Source: Onchidella celtica
Lineage: Eukaryota; Mollusca; Gastropoda; Systellommatophora; Onchidiidae
Direction of reading: 5' to 3'
Length of the DNA stretch: 64,000 bases
Assembly (NCBI GenBank): GCA_963931925.1
Contig: OZ007570.1
Location: forward strand, 68,539,714-68,603,713
The notes below the pieces were generated by a model. It searched no databases, was not told where the DNA came from, and saw nothing but the letters and a program-made list of their open reading frames with translations. Each line of letters begins with the position of its first letter. The stretch's first letter is position 1. Positions 20,101 to 29,648 of this stretch are shown in pieces. The position numbers and the translations under genes were made by a program.

Positions 20101-21686
20101 AAGCTATGATGGACGACGACGGTGATGGTGCTGGGACTGTGCTGGCAGAGGACGACGTGATGGACGAGAGTCAACCTGTGGAGTCAGCTGGCATGACAGT
20201 CATCGAGGACGGCGACCTGGAAGGCGACAACGGTGGAATGACGGAGGACCTTGCCGACCTAGGGAGCTGGGACCAGAAGGAAGGCTACGAAGATGTCCAA
20301 TATGGAACGCAGCTGACGCCGGAACAACGTCAACAACTCGGCGACGTGGTGAAGGAGTATCAACGCATCTTCACCAATCTCCCCGGATGTTGCCAGTTAG
20401 GCGAACATCGCATCGACCTGACATCAGAGGTACCTGTTCGGCAACGACCATATCCGGTGCCCTATGCTATGCGCGACTCCTTGAAGGAGGAGCTCAGTAC
20501 CATGGAAAGGTTGGGCATCATACGCAGGAGCTCATCAGCTTATGCTTCACCGGTTGTTGTCGTCAAGAAGAAGGATGGATCCAATCGAGTCTGCATCGAC
20601 TACAGGAGGCTGAACAAGATCACAGTGTTCGACCCTCATCCGACAGCAGCCCCATCGGAAGTGTTCCAGAGTCTGTCGAGAGGAAGAATATTCTCTCGGA
20701 TCGACTTGAGCAAGGGATACTGGCAAGTGCGAGTCCTGGAACAAGACATTCCCAAGACAGCGTTCGTCACCATGGGCGAACATTACGAATTCACCCGGAT
20801 GCCCTTCGGGATGATGAACTCAGGAGCTACACTGAACAGGATCGTGAAGCCATTGATCCAGGGACTGAACAATGTGACAGCGTATGTGGACGACCTGCTG
20901 ATCCATACAGAGACATTCGACGAGCATGTGAAGGCTCTCAAAGAATTGCTGCAAAGGATGGACCAAGCTGGATTAACTGCAAGACCATCCAAGTGCCTGA
21001 TTGGAACGTCTGAAGTGGACTTTGTTGGACACTCAGTGGGAAAGGGTATGATTGGTCTGTTAGAAGAAAATGTGTTTAAGGTGCGAGATGCACCCAGACC
21101 CACCACTAAAAAGGAAGTGAAAGCATTTTTAGGACTGGTGGGATATTACCAAGAATTTGTACCTAACTTTGCAGCGATTGCAGCACCACTGTCTGATTTG
21201 CTTAGAAAGGGTCAGCCCAATGTAGTTCAATGGGAAGAAGTGCAGGAGAAAGCGTACACTTCTTTGAAGAATGCCATTGTTTCCAAACCCGTGTTATGTT
21301 TGCCAGATTTTTCAAAAGAATTTGTTCTAGCAACTGATGCATCAGATCGCGGGTTGGGTGCTGCTCTTATGCAGGAATATGAGGGAAAGTTGTATCCTGT
21401 GGCATATGCCAGTCGTAAGCTATTGCCTCGTGAGACGAAATATTCAGTCTCAGAGCGAGAATGCCTAGCCATCGTTTGGGCCGTAAAGAAGTTTACTTTG
21501 TATTTGTATGGTAAGGAGTTTGTGCTCCAGACTGACCATAGGTCATTAGAGTATTTGAATTCTGCCAGATTTGACAGCCCAAAGCTATTACGATGGAGTC
21601 TATTTTTACAGTCATATAGATTCAGGATTAGGTATGTCAAGGGCAAGGAAAATGTCGGCGCCGACTTCCTAAGTAGAGTGTTTTGA
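17151..21686 (+). CDS. gag-pol: Complete Gag-Pol polyprotein, Gmr1-like Ty3/gypsy (PR-IN-RT-RH order)
   Basis: This single 1511-codon ORF has no frameshift or stop between Gag and Pol. Domains in order are: coiled-coil N-terminus (about 20-90); SCAN-like Gag domain (about 190-275); CCHC knuckles beginning at C295 and C320; protease with DTG at 420; integrase HHCC (about 603-645) and core with D674, D734 and E770 (D,D35E); and a GPY/F-type C-terminal module (about 885-945, QWKGPYKIV). An acidic linker follows, then RT (about 1090-1300) with YVDD at 1245-1248, and RNase H (about 1390-1480) with TDASDRGLG, SERECLAIVWA and TDHRSLEYL; it ends ADFLSRVF. Placing integrase before RT is typical of Ty1/copia and of the Gmr1 group, not of ordinary gypsy. 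All visible catalytic residues are present, so the copy may be functional. No envelope gene follows. Confidence 0.95.
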   Translation: MSEAIGRLGQEADALELTGKERQDYIREGLREERERQERMEQLKIEAQEKEAQRQAREKEAERQAQRQLEIEKMNHELEMERIRHQRGGESTQGTSDHASSKRPKLPAFQDGKDDLDSWLLRFERFAETADWPRSTWTTSLSALLTGRALECFCRLPIDEAKDYDKVKEALQKRYNLSEDGYRLMFRQGKPEDGEDVGMFLTRIKTYLERWIKLSKTEKTYEGVRDLFVREQFMDVCPPDLATHVRERKPKTLQDVADSAEAFLVARNRTLSGSARLQSRPVRQRPNGDRSTQVCYRCQRPGHKAKECRARTKDKGEFRCYLCGKPGHVRRMCPAQKDTGRGKPNKAAAAVVIAADESSRQDATTADTSINVQAVMKDGKLQLAVPVTCGGCSDGRTMEKLKLPVMKGLIGNRAVDVLRDTGCEGVVVRRSLVDDGQLTGGKKLIARIDNSLLAAEEAIIDVRTPYLTGRVTALCLPETICDLVVGNVDGAKDPYDPDTEVMVGAVTTRAQEKRKDQSTSLRVPRAERHAGVDRKELIRLQEEDEDLKKLGQKKIPTNRGNKSVHFERHGGVLYRIYRDIRQATITRQVVLPEKLREYVLSVAHDSIVGGHLGVKKTKDRVMSNFYWPGIEGDVARYCRSCDICQRTVNKGATPKVHLQSMPVVDIPFRRVAVDLVGPIDPPSEGGHRYILVYVDYATRYPEATPLKKIDAETVAEALVNIYSRLGVPEEILSDQGTQFMSDVMKETNRLLGIRQSTTTVYHPMCNGLVERFNGTLKKTLRRLCAEQPKQWHRYINPLLFAYREVSQESTKFAPFELLYGRTLRGPMHILRKLWTKDVEEPETKTSYQYVMELRERLEDTWKLATEELSKAQGRQKTYYDRKARERKFRPGDEVLVLLPTNANKLLVQWKGPYKIVSVVGVNDYKVKMGVKEKTLHANLLKRYIPRTTPATTQAAAAAMGPASAVTEMCEMNDGRSDTTPGDVEAMMDDDGDGAGTVLAEDDVMDESQPVESAGMTVIEDGDLEGDNGGMTEDLADLGSWDQKEGYEDVQYGTQLTPEQRQQLGDVVKEYQRIFTNLPGCCQLGEHRIDLTSEVPVRQRPYPVPYAMRDSLKEELSTMERLGIIRRSSSAYASPVVVVKKKDGSNRVCIDYRRLNKITVFDPHPTAAPSEVFQSLSRGRIFSRIDLSKGYWQVRVLEQDIPKTAFVTMGEHYEFTRMPFGMMNSGATLNRIVKPLIQGLNNVTAYVDDLLIHTETFDEHVKALKELLQRMDQAGLTARPSKCLIGTSEVDFVGHSVGKGMIGLLEENVFKVRDAPRPTTKKEVKAFLGLVGYYQEFVPNFAAIAAPLSDLLRKGQPNVVQWEEVQEKAYTSLKNAIVSKPVLCLPDFSKEFVLATDASDRGLGAALMQEYEGKLYPVAYASRKLLPRETKYSVSERECLAIVWAVKKFTLYLYGKEFVLQTDHRSLEYLNSARFDSPKLLRWSLFLQSYRFRIRYVKGKENVGADFLSRVF

Positions 21687-22471
21687 ATAGTACAAGTTCA
21701 GTGAGATGTATTGTAACCCAGAGTTTTGCCTGTTGGATATGTTTCTGGGATGACTGTATTGTACTGTAATGTATATCTGACTGAGTATTGAATTATTGGC
21801 CGGCAGAGAGCCACTATGTATTAGTCATATTTTGATGTTTTCATTATTTGTTACCAATGGGACAATGTAATTTTTGAAGACTGTAACCCAAACGGGAACT
21901 GCGAGCAAGCAGAGATTTTGGTACGTTGCATTGATGTAATTTACGAGTGGCCTAAGCTTGGGCAGTATCGGTATTGCTTTGTTATAATTTGTTTGATCTG
22001 ATATGATGAAGTTTGACCCTGATCAGTGGTCGATATGTGTTGGTATTTTTGCCATTGTATCTATGACTTTATGCATTTGGTATGTAAGACAACCATTGTT
22101 ATGTACAACGTTATGTGCTATGGTTCGTGCACGAAGTATTTTGTACTCGATGGCCATCGTTTCACCATGGTATGATTTTTAATAGTATCATTGACCATTG
22201 TTTCACCACAGTGGTGGTAGTGTACTGGTTATAATAGTAGGTATACTGTTGACCATGGTTTTGTAATGGTACTGCAATGATATTGTAATGAGATTGTATT
22301 AGTGTTATAAGGATACTATGATTGTTGTATTGTACTTAGGATATTGGGAAGACACCTAGTACGTTATTAGCAATGTCTATTGTAAGATTGGAAATGATAA
22401 GTATTGTATGATAGTGTAGACGCTTTATGATGTAGATAGTTGAAGAATGTTCAACTTAAATTGGGGAGTTG
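21687..22471 (+). other. 3' untranslated region and polypurine tract of the complete element
   Basis: About 0.78 kb without coding character lies between the RNase H stop and LTR4. It ends in a purine-rich AAATTGGGGAG (about 22458-22468) just before TGTAGCG, a likely plus-strand primer (PPT). The same region follows the outer copy at 25102-25887. Confidence 0.75.
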
Positions 22472-23097
22472 TGTAGCGTCCCACTAGTTGAACGATCGAT
22501 ATTTTTCTTCCCCCTGCATGACGCGTCTCACTCGGCGACCCCCCCCCCCCTCTCGCCAGCAAGGCCGGTATTTCCCTTTGATGTCGATGTATGGCTTGTT
22601 TGTCTCACTGTAGAAAATCTAGAAGCGTCTGAAAGATACTGCAGTGTCCGAGATTACGCTAGGTCGACCTTGAGTGATGTAATGCTGTGACGTGTCTGTG
22701 TACGATTGGGTGGCCTGTATGTGTCCCGAACGATCTAGGTCTGTCTCGTGCTTATGGGGCGGTAAAGCCGCTTCCTGAACGTTCCTGGACAGAATATATA
22801 TAAGGAGGGCCAGGCGAGTAGGATAGGGTGTGCAAACCATGGATGCAGGTCGTAAGGTGCAAATCGTAGGTGTGTACATGCAGTTGTAGTAGAAGTGTAG
22901 TGCCTTCCCTGATAGGTGTAAGTAACTTGTGGATATCAGCTCGTGTTTACAGTTATTAAAGTTAGTATTAATTGTTCATCGGATCCTGTTATTTATTTCT
23001 ACAACAGTTCGAGACAGTTTCGTTTTTTAAGGGGTAGACGATCAGTTCATCTGACTCTCCCCATCATAACGTGCTGAAATTTGCATCAACTGTTACA
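22472..23097 (+). repeat. LTR4 (3' LTR of the inner element), with outer-type patch
   Basis: The LTR is 626 bp. Its left part matches LTR2/LTR3 (GATGTATGGC, GTCTGAAAGATAC). From about 22819 to 22853 it carries the GTAGGATAGGGTGTGCAAAC segment of outer LTRs 1 and 5, then returns to the inner type. It ends TGTTACA at 23097, followed by the ACCAG duplication. The TATA box is at about 22795-22805. Confidence 0.93.
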
Positions 23098-23102
23098 ACC
23101 AG

Positions 23103-25101
23103 TTACCAGTACGTCATGGAACTACGCGAGCGGCTGGAGGACACGTGGAAGTTGGCTACGGAAGAGCTCTCAAAGGCACAAGGTAGACAGAAAACTTACT
23201 ACGACCGGAAGGCGCGAGAGAGGAAGTTCCGCCCTGGCGACGAAGTTTTAGTACTGTTGCCGACAAACGCCAACAAGCTCTTAGTCCAGTGGAAGGGACC
23301 ATACAAGATAGTCTCGGTTGTCGGTGTCAACGACTACAAAGTCAAGATGGGCGTGAAAGAGAAGACATTGCACGCTAACCTTCTCAAGAGGTATATCCCC
23401 AGGACTACACCAGCGACGACGCAAGCAGCGGCGGCGGCAATGGGACCGGCATCTGTCGTGACCGAGATGTGTGAGATGAACGACGGCAGGAGCGACACCA
23501 CACCTGGAGATGTCGACGCTATGATGGACGACGACGGTGATGGTGCTGGGACTGTGCTGGCAGAGGACGACGTGATGGACGAGAGTCAACATGTGGAGTC
23601 GGCTGGCATGACAGTCATCGAGGACGGCGACCTGGAAGGCGACAACGGTGGAACGTCGGAGGACCTTGCCGACCTAGGGAGCTGGGACCAGAAGGAAGGC
23701 TACGAAGATGTCCAATATGGAACGCAGCTGACGCCGGAACAACGTCAACAACTCGGCGACGTGGTGAAGGAGTATCAACGCATCTTCACCAATCTCCCCG
23801 GATGCTGCCAGTTAGGCGAACATCGCATCGACCTGACATCAGAGGTACCTGTTCGGCAACGACCATACCCGGTGCCTTATGCTATGCGCGACTCCTTGAA
23901 GGAGGAGCTTAGCACCATGGAAAGGTTGGGCATCATACGCAGGAGCTCATCAGCTTATGCTTCACCGGTTGTTGTCGTCAAGAAGAAGGATGGATCCAAC
24001 CGAGTCTGCATCGACTACAGGAGGCTGAACAAGATCACTGTGTTCGACCCTCATCCGACAGCAGCCCCATCGGAAGTGTTCCAGAGTCTGTCGAGAGGAA
24101 GAATATTCTCTCCGATCGACTTGACCAAGGGATACTGGCAAGTGCGAGTCCGGGAACAAGACATTCCCAAGACAGCGTTCGTCACCATGGGCGAACATTA
24201 CGAATTCACCCGGATGCCCTTCGGGATGATGAACTCAGGAGCTACACTGAACAGGATCGTGAAGCCATTGATCCAGGGACTGAACAATGTGACAGCGTAT
24301 GTGGACGACCTGCTGATCCATACAGAGACATTCGACGAGCATGTGAAGGCTCTCAAGGAATTGCTGCAGAGGATGGACCAAGCTGGATTAACTGCAAGAC
24401 CATCCAAGTGCCTGATTGGCACGTCTGAAGTGGACTTTGTTGGACACTCAGTGGGAAAGGGTATGATTGGCTTGTTAGAAGAAAATGTGTGTAAGGTGCG
24501 GGATGCACCCAGACCCACCACTAAAAAGGAAGTGAAAGCATTTTTAGGACTGGTGGGATATTACCAAGAATTTGTACCTAACTTTGCAGCGATTGCAGCA
24601 CCACTGTCTGATTTGCTTAGAAAGGGTCAGCCCAATGTAGTTCAGTGGGAAGAAGTGCAGGAGAAAGCGTACACTTCTCTGAAGAATGCCATTGTTTCCA
24701 AACCCGTGTTATGTTTGCCAGATTTTTCAAAAGAATTTGTCTTAGCAACTGATGCATCAGATCGCGGGTTGGGTGCTGCTCTTATGCAAGAATATGAGGG
24801 AAAGTTGTATCCTGTGGCATATGCCAGCCGTAAACTATTACCTCGTGAGACGAAATATTCAGTCTCAGAGCGAGAATGCCTAGCCATCGTTTGGGCCGTA
24901 AAGAAGTTTACTTTGTACTTATATGGTAAGGAGTTTGTGCTCCAGACTGACCATAGGTCATTAGAGTATTTGAATTCTGCCAGATTTGACAGCCCAAAGC
25001 TATTACGATGGAGTCTATTTTTACAGTCATATAAATTCAGGATTAGGTATGTCAAGGGCAAGGAAAATGTCGGCGCCGACTTCCTGAGTAGAGTGTTTTG
25101 A
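23103..25101 (+). CDS. pol: RT-RNase H half of the outer element
   Basis: This is the continuation of the outer element after ACCAG at 23098-23102. It contains the integrase tail (GPY/F module), acidic linker, RT (SPIDLTKGYW, YVDDLLIH) and RNase H (TDASDRGLG, TDHRSLEYL), ending ADFLSRVF, with no stop or frameshift. The open frame extends back into LTR4 without an ATG; the first in-frame ATG is at 23116. Compared with the complete copy it has several substitutions (for example SRIDLSKGYW becomes SPIDLTKGYW). It is separated from its own gag-PR-IN by about 10 kb of inserted sequence, so it could only be made from a separate transcript, perhaps from LTR4; that is speculation. Confidence 0.92.
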
Positions 25102-25887
25102 ATAGTACAAGTTCAGTGAGATGTATTGTAACCCAGAGTTTTGCCTATTAGATACGTTTTTGGGTTGAATGTATTGTACTGTAGCGGTATATCTGAATGA
25201 GTATTGAATTATTGGCCGGCAGAGAGCCACTATGTATTAGTCATATTTTGACGTTTTCATTATTTGTTACCAATGGGACAATGTAATTTTTGAAGACTGT
25301 AACCCAAATGGGAACTGCGAGCAAGCAGAGATTTTGTACGTTGCATTGATGTAATTTACGAGTGGCCTAAGCTTGGGCAGTATCGGTATTGCTTTGTTAT
25401 AATTTGTTTGATCTGATATGATGAAGTTAGACCCTGATCAGTGGTCGATATGTGTTGGTATTCTTGCCATTGTATCTATGAGTTTATGCATTTGGTTTTT
25501 AGAACAATCATTGTTATGCATAACGTTTATGTGCTATGGTTCGTGCACGAAGCATTTTGTACTCGATGGCCATCGTTTCACCATTGTATGATTTTTAATA
25601 GTATCATTGACCATCGTTTCACCACAGTGGTGGTATTGTATTGTTTATAATAGTAGGTCTACTGTTGACCAGGATTTTGTAATGGTACTGCAGTGATATT
25701 GTAATGAGATTGTATTAGTGTTATAAGGATACTATGGTTATTGTATTGTACTTAGGATATTGGGAAGGCACCTAGTACAGTAATAGCAATGTCTATTGTA
25801 AGATTGGAGACGGTACGTATTTTATGATAGTGTAGACGCTTTATGATGTAGATAGTTGAAGAATGTTCAACTTAAATTGGGGAGTTG

Positions 25888-26510
25888 TGTAGCGTCCCAC
25901 TAGTTGAACGATCGATATTTTTCTTCCCCCTGCATGACGCGTCTCACTCGGCGACCTTCCTCCCCCCCCCCCCCTCTCGCCAGCAAGGCCGGTATTTCCC
26001 TTTGATGTCGCTGTGTGGCTTGTTTGTGTCACTGTAGAAAATCCAGAAGCGTCTGGAAGATACTGCAGTGTCCGAGATTACGCTGGGTCGACCTTGAGTG
26101 ATGTAATGCTGTGACGTGTCTGTGTACGATTGGGTGGCCTGTATGTGTCCCGAACGATCTAGGTCTGTCTCGTGCTTATGGGGCGGTAAAGCCGCTTCCT
26201 GAACGTTCCTGGACAGAATATATATAAGGAGGGCCAGGCGAGTAGGATAGGGTGTGCAAACCATGGATGCAGGTCGTAGGTGTAAATCTAGTCGTGGTCA
26301 GATATATTATAGTGCCTTCCCTGCTAGGTGTAAGTAACTTGTGGATATCAGCTCGTGTTTACAGTTATTAAAGTTAGTATTAATTGTTCATCGGATCCTG
26401 TTATTTATTTCTACAACAGTTCGAGACAGTTTCGTTTTTTTAAGGGGTAGACGATCAGTTCATCTGACTCTCCCCATCATAACGTGCTGAAATTTGCATC
26501 AACTGTTACT
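25888..26510 (+). repeat. LTR5 (3' LTR of the outer element)
   Basis: The LTR is 623 bp and pairs with LTR1 by shared variants. Its last base is T in place of A (TTACT), after which AACAC (26511-26515) repeats the left flank. A purine tract (about 25875-25884) precedes it. The LTR1/LTR5 divergence is only a few substitutions, so insertion was fairly recent. Confidence 0.93.
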
Positions 26511-26751
26511 AACACATTTTTTACATTTTCTCCGTCTGTTCATGCCAATCCCATGATGACTTTGTCAATAAAAACGAGGGAATGCTGGACTACCTTGCCT
26601 TGGCAATAATCTCGAGCATGTCCCTCCAAATATATTTATATTAAATAGAAAGCATTAACAGAAACGAAGGTTTCACTCCCCAATAAAGGAAAAAAGATAC
26701 CTGCATCAGATCTATCTTGGCAGATATCCCGTGCTGAAACTGAAACCTTAC

Positions 26752-26955
26752 CTGTCGCTCTGATCCCAAAAGAGGCATTAGGATCTCTCTGAGAGAGACC
26801 AATGTCGGCATAGCCATCGTCTTTCTCCAACTTATTCCCCCTGGTCGTTCTGTGGCGATAAACTACTACAGCAATAACGCAGGCAACAAGAACCAGCAAA
26901 CCGCAACCAAGTCCAACTCCCAAACCCAGCTCTAGGTTGGAACTGTCTGATGGAA
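26752..26955 (-). CDS. Transmembrane exon of the cadherin gene
   Basis: The exon is 204 nt, phase 1 to 1, with acceptor CCAATTTTCCCACAG and donor ACAG|GTAAGG. After a short juxtamembrane stretch it encodes one hydrophobic helix of about 23 residues (LGLGVGLGCGLLVLVACVIA and VVVY) followed by RHRTTRGNK, a basic stop-transfer signal. This sets a type I topology with the cadherin repeats outside. The cytoplasmic part has a DDGYADIG segment with a tyrosine. The glycine-rich helix could pack against another helix; that is inference. Confidence 0.9.
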
Positions 26956-27785
26956 CTGTGGGAAAATTGGAGTAGTACAGCTGAAAATTAGGTATCCATT
27001 CGCGAAGTGCACAAAATAGCATTTATATAATAAGATATCAAGCTTACACTAACTTGCTCCTCAGTTACACATAAAACCGAAATAAAAAAACATTTTATTT
27101 ACTGACAATTAGGGATCAGCTTTTTTGGGTCTGCGCAATCAAATAACTATAAAATCAATGGTTCTTAACCTATTGATACATCTTTCTTCCTACATTCACG
27201 CCCCCCCCCCCAAACAAACCTTTATGATATGTACTGAACTGCACAATAATCCCCCCACAACCTCCCACCCCCACCCGTTAACCGCTTTAGGTCCAGGTCT
27301 CAATTTTCGATAATAATATCCTTCAGTTGACTACTACATTGAGGCTACTTTGGAAGTAATCAGTTTGTTTTCTTAAAAAAAAAAAAATCACCTAACATTT
27401 CGATATCGTCAAATTGCATTCCAGTAGTGGGTGCCTGGCACTAATAGTCACGCATTTTTGTTTTATCTAAACATGGAGTTCATGTTAACTCTAGGTAGGG
27501 TTTCATTTAACTTACAAACATGAACAAACTCAAACAAGCATTAAAAAAACAATGAAAAATATGAATGGAACTTTCGGCGAATATTACCTAATTCACATTA
27601 GTCTATAGCAGTGATTCTCATGGGTGGCGATATCGCCCCACCCAACCCTAGGGGGGATTTTGAGTCTCAGGTGGGGGGGGGGGGGCAAACATGACAAAAG
27701 GGGCGACAGAGGGGCGAAAATGACGAAGGGGGACGATAGAGGGATGAAAAAGTGAAGGGGAGAGTTCATATCTTCCTGACTAGGG

Positions 27786-28317
27786 TGTGGCGTCCTACGG
27801 GCTAACAATGTTGTCTGCAGCCCTCGGCGACCCCTCGTGTGCTGGTTTTTACTTCTCTTTGATGTTGCGCTGTGTGACGTAATTGTTTATTGTAGGTCAG
27901 TCGAGAACGTACTCTATCATTCGTATTGGAGTAGTTGCGCTAGGCTGGCCTTGGATTGAAGCAGTTCTGTGACGTGTCTAAGTGCGATTAGGTGGCCTCA
28001 ATGCATTCCGTAGTTTCTGGATTTCCCGTTCGTAAACCTTCTATCTGGATGGGTATATAAAGGATGGCCAGCGAGCGAGTGTGGTGCAAGACCAAGTTTA
28101 AGTTTTTGTAGGTAAATCTGCGTGCTTTCCCCGTAAGTAAGTTGTGAGATATCCAGCGTTCATCTACACTTATTAAAAGTTAATGTTAATCGTTCATCGG
28201 ATCCTGTTTCATTCATTTCTACAACAGTTCGAGTTAGCTTCGTTTTTTAAAGGGTAGCAGTTCAGATCATCTAACTCTCCCTATCATAACGTGCTGAAAT
28301 TTATATCAACTGTTACA
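27786..28317 (+). mobile_element. Diverged solo LTR related to family A
   Basis: About 532 bp aligns along its length with the family-A LTR. It starts TGTGGCGTCC and has a TATA-like TATATAAAGGATGGCCAG. It also contains the TTCATCGGATCCTGTT, CTACAACAGTTCGAG and CATAACGTGCTGAAATTTAT blocks and ends CAACTGTTACA. Many substitutions and indels show it is older or from a sister family. The flanks (TAGGG and CATGG) do not match, so the target duplication is lost or the ends are altered. It sits in the intron between the transmembrane and EGF exons. Confidence 0.88.
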
Positions 28318-28769
28318 CATGGATTCCAGTTTTGCCCAATTATGTTGACCATAATTTCTTTTCTTTTTATTACAAACCCATGTTCAGTTATGCCCGTTGT
28401 TACAAAAAGTAAGAAAAAAAGTCCTGTCAAGTACATGCTGTGTAATTTTCTTAACCATTCAGTAATTTACTATTAAATCTAAATGACAGCATCTGAATAA
28501 TTACTTTAAAGAAAAGTGCACGCTGATGACCATCATATGCAGTTGCAACAGATGGAGCACCATCCGTGGTAGGAGGCATCAGAATACAGGCTGTACAAAA
28601 ATAGAGGTGTCTGGCCTTCTCCCTTAACATATTGAGATTTACGGAACATTTAAGCTGCTCGCCAATGAATCACCGACTTGACGCTTTTCGGAGCTATTTG
28701 AATCAGCATCGAGGTTTGTTTCTTTTTACGTAGCAACAGGATTCGGCTTCACAGCCTGGAGAGAGGATA

Positions 28770-28985
28770 CAAAAAATGCCTGCATATTGAAATTTTTAGC
28801 CAAGTTTACTGAACTGAACCTTAAGGGCAACAAGTCCAGTCTAATTAAGGAAATTTATATCCTGTCGTCTTCCTCCATCAAGATGGGGTTGTGGAAAACT
28901 TTGGTGTATCGTTTATTTCACAGATCTTGGCAAAGTCGTGCATGGCCAGTTCAATACTTGCGAGACCCACATGTTCCTGAATGAG
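28770..28985 (+). pseudogene. Possible hAT/ZBED-like transposase remnant
   Basis: The frame translates to FLAKFTELNLKGNKSSLIKE followed by MGLWKTLVY. It resembles the segment with the pattern LNLxLQGxxxL found in hAT-derived proteins such as ZBED and GTF2IRD2-type families. Stops and frame breaks surround it (28560-29200). No catalytic motif or terminal repeats were seen. The identification rests on one short motif. Confidence 0.3.
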
Positions 28986-29397
28986 TTATGAATCCTAATG
29001 GTAATATGGACCTATGGCGGCCACGCATTTGCAAGGTTTCCAGCACTACATCGAAGATCAGGTCATTTTCAGGCAAGAGGGCTACAAGGTTTTCAGATAA
29101 AACACCAGCACATCAGATCTATTCTTTCCTCTGTTGTGGCCTTTTCCCCATGCTTTGTTTCTTCTTTGTAGAAAAAGGATCGAGTGCAGAGTAAAGATAT
29201 CTCAAGGGCAGATAAACAGCTCTCAGATGTGTGAGATGGTTGATTTGCCTTTATTTCTCACAAACACCGACATTACATAGATGACCAGGCATAGTACAGA
29301 AACGACTTGAAAGTCACGGAGCAGGAACAGGAACAGCCAACTGTTGATGCATTTCGTGGAGGAAATTAATTCGATGATTTTCTTCCTGCTATCTACA

Positions 29398-29455
29398 CAA
29401 ATAAATAAATAGATAAATAAATAAATAAATAAACAAATAAATAAATAAAAACAAA
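29398..29455. repeat. AAAT/ATAA tetranucleotide microsatellite
   Basis: ATAA/TAAA repeats lie close to the EGF exon. A CA/TG microsatellite occurs at about 29949-29995. Confidence 0.8.
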
Positions 29456-29524
29456 CAAAATGGTAGAGTTGACACATCATAAGAACATACAACCTCAGAT
29501 GAACCTGCCACTAATCAAACCCAC

Positions 29525-29648
29525 CTCTACACAAATTGGAATCTTGGGTGTAACCATCTGCACATTTACAGGTATAGTTAACATCACAGACTTCCGGGTT
29601 GGCCTTGCTATTGCCTGGGTCACCTGGTAAGGCACAGTTGGCACCGAT
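29525..29648 (-). CDS. EGF-like module exon of the cadherin gene
   Basis: The exon is 124 nt, phase 0 to 1, with acceptor TTCTATTGATAG and donor AGAG|GTGGGT. It encodes one EGF-like unit with cysteines spaced as in GANCALPGDPGN, EVCDVNYTCKCADGYTQ and SNLC; YTCKCADGY is the typical C-x-C-x2-GY end of an EGF domain. The first cysteine(s) probably sit in the preceding unrecognised exon. The split valine codon joins it exactly to the transmembrane exon, so the EGF unit sits directly outside the membrane. Confidence 0.85.

Larger units (their letters stand above)
9825..26510 (+). mobile_element. Nested family-A Gmr1-like LTR retrotransposon array
   Basis: Five near-identical LTRs of 621-626 bp (starting at 9825, 13149, 16419, 22472 and 25888) separate, in order: gag-PR-IN, gag-PR-IN, gag-PR-IN-RT-RH, and RT-RH. 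LTRs 1 and 5 share diagnostic variants and the AACAC duplication, so they are the ends of an outer element. LTR2 follows and LTR4 precedes a 5-bp ACCAG that is single in the full copy (19682-19686), so an inner element of the same family inserted into the outer one between integrase and RT. The extra half (13149-16418) is a recombinant duplicate. The element carries no envelope-like ORF. The low divergence between copies indicates recent activity. Confidence 0.93.

Noticed and set aside
21687..22471. An envelope gene after RNase H
   Set aside because: No ORF of useful length, signal peptide or transmembrane segment is present between the pol stop and LTR4.
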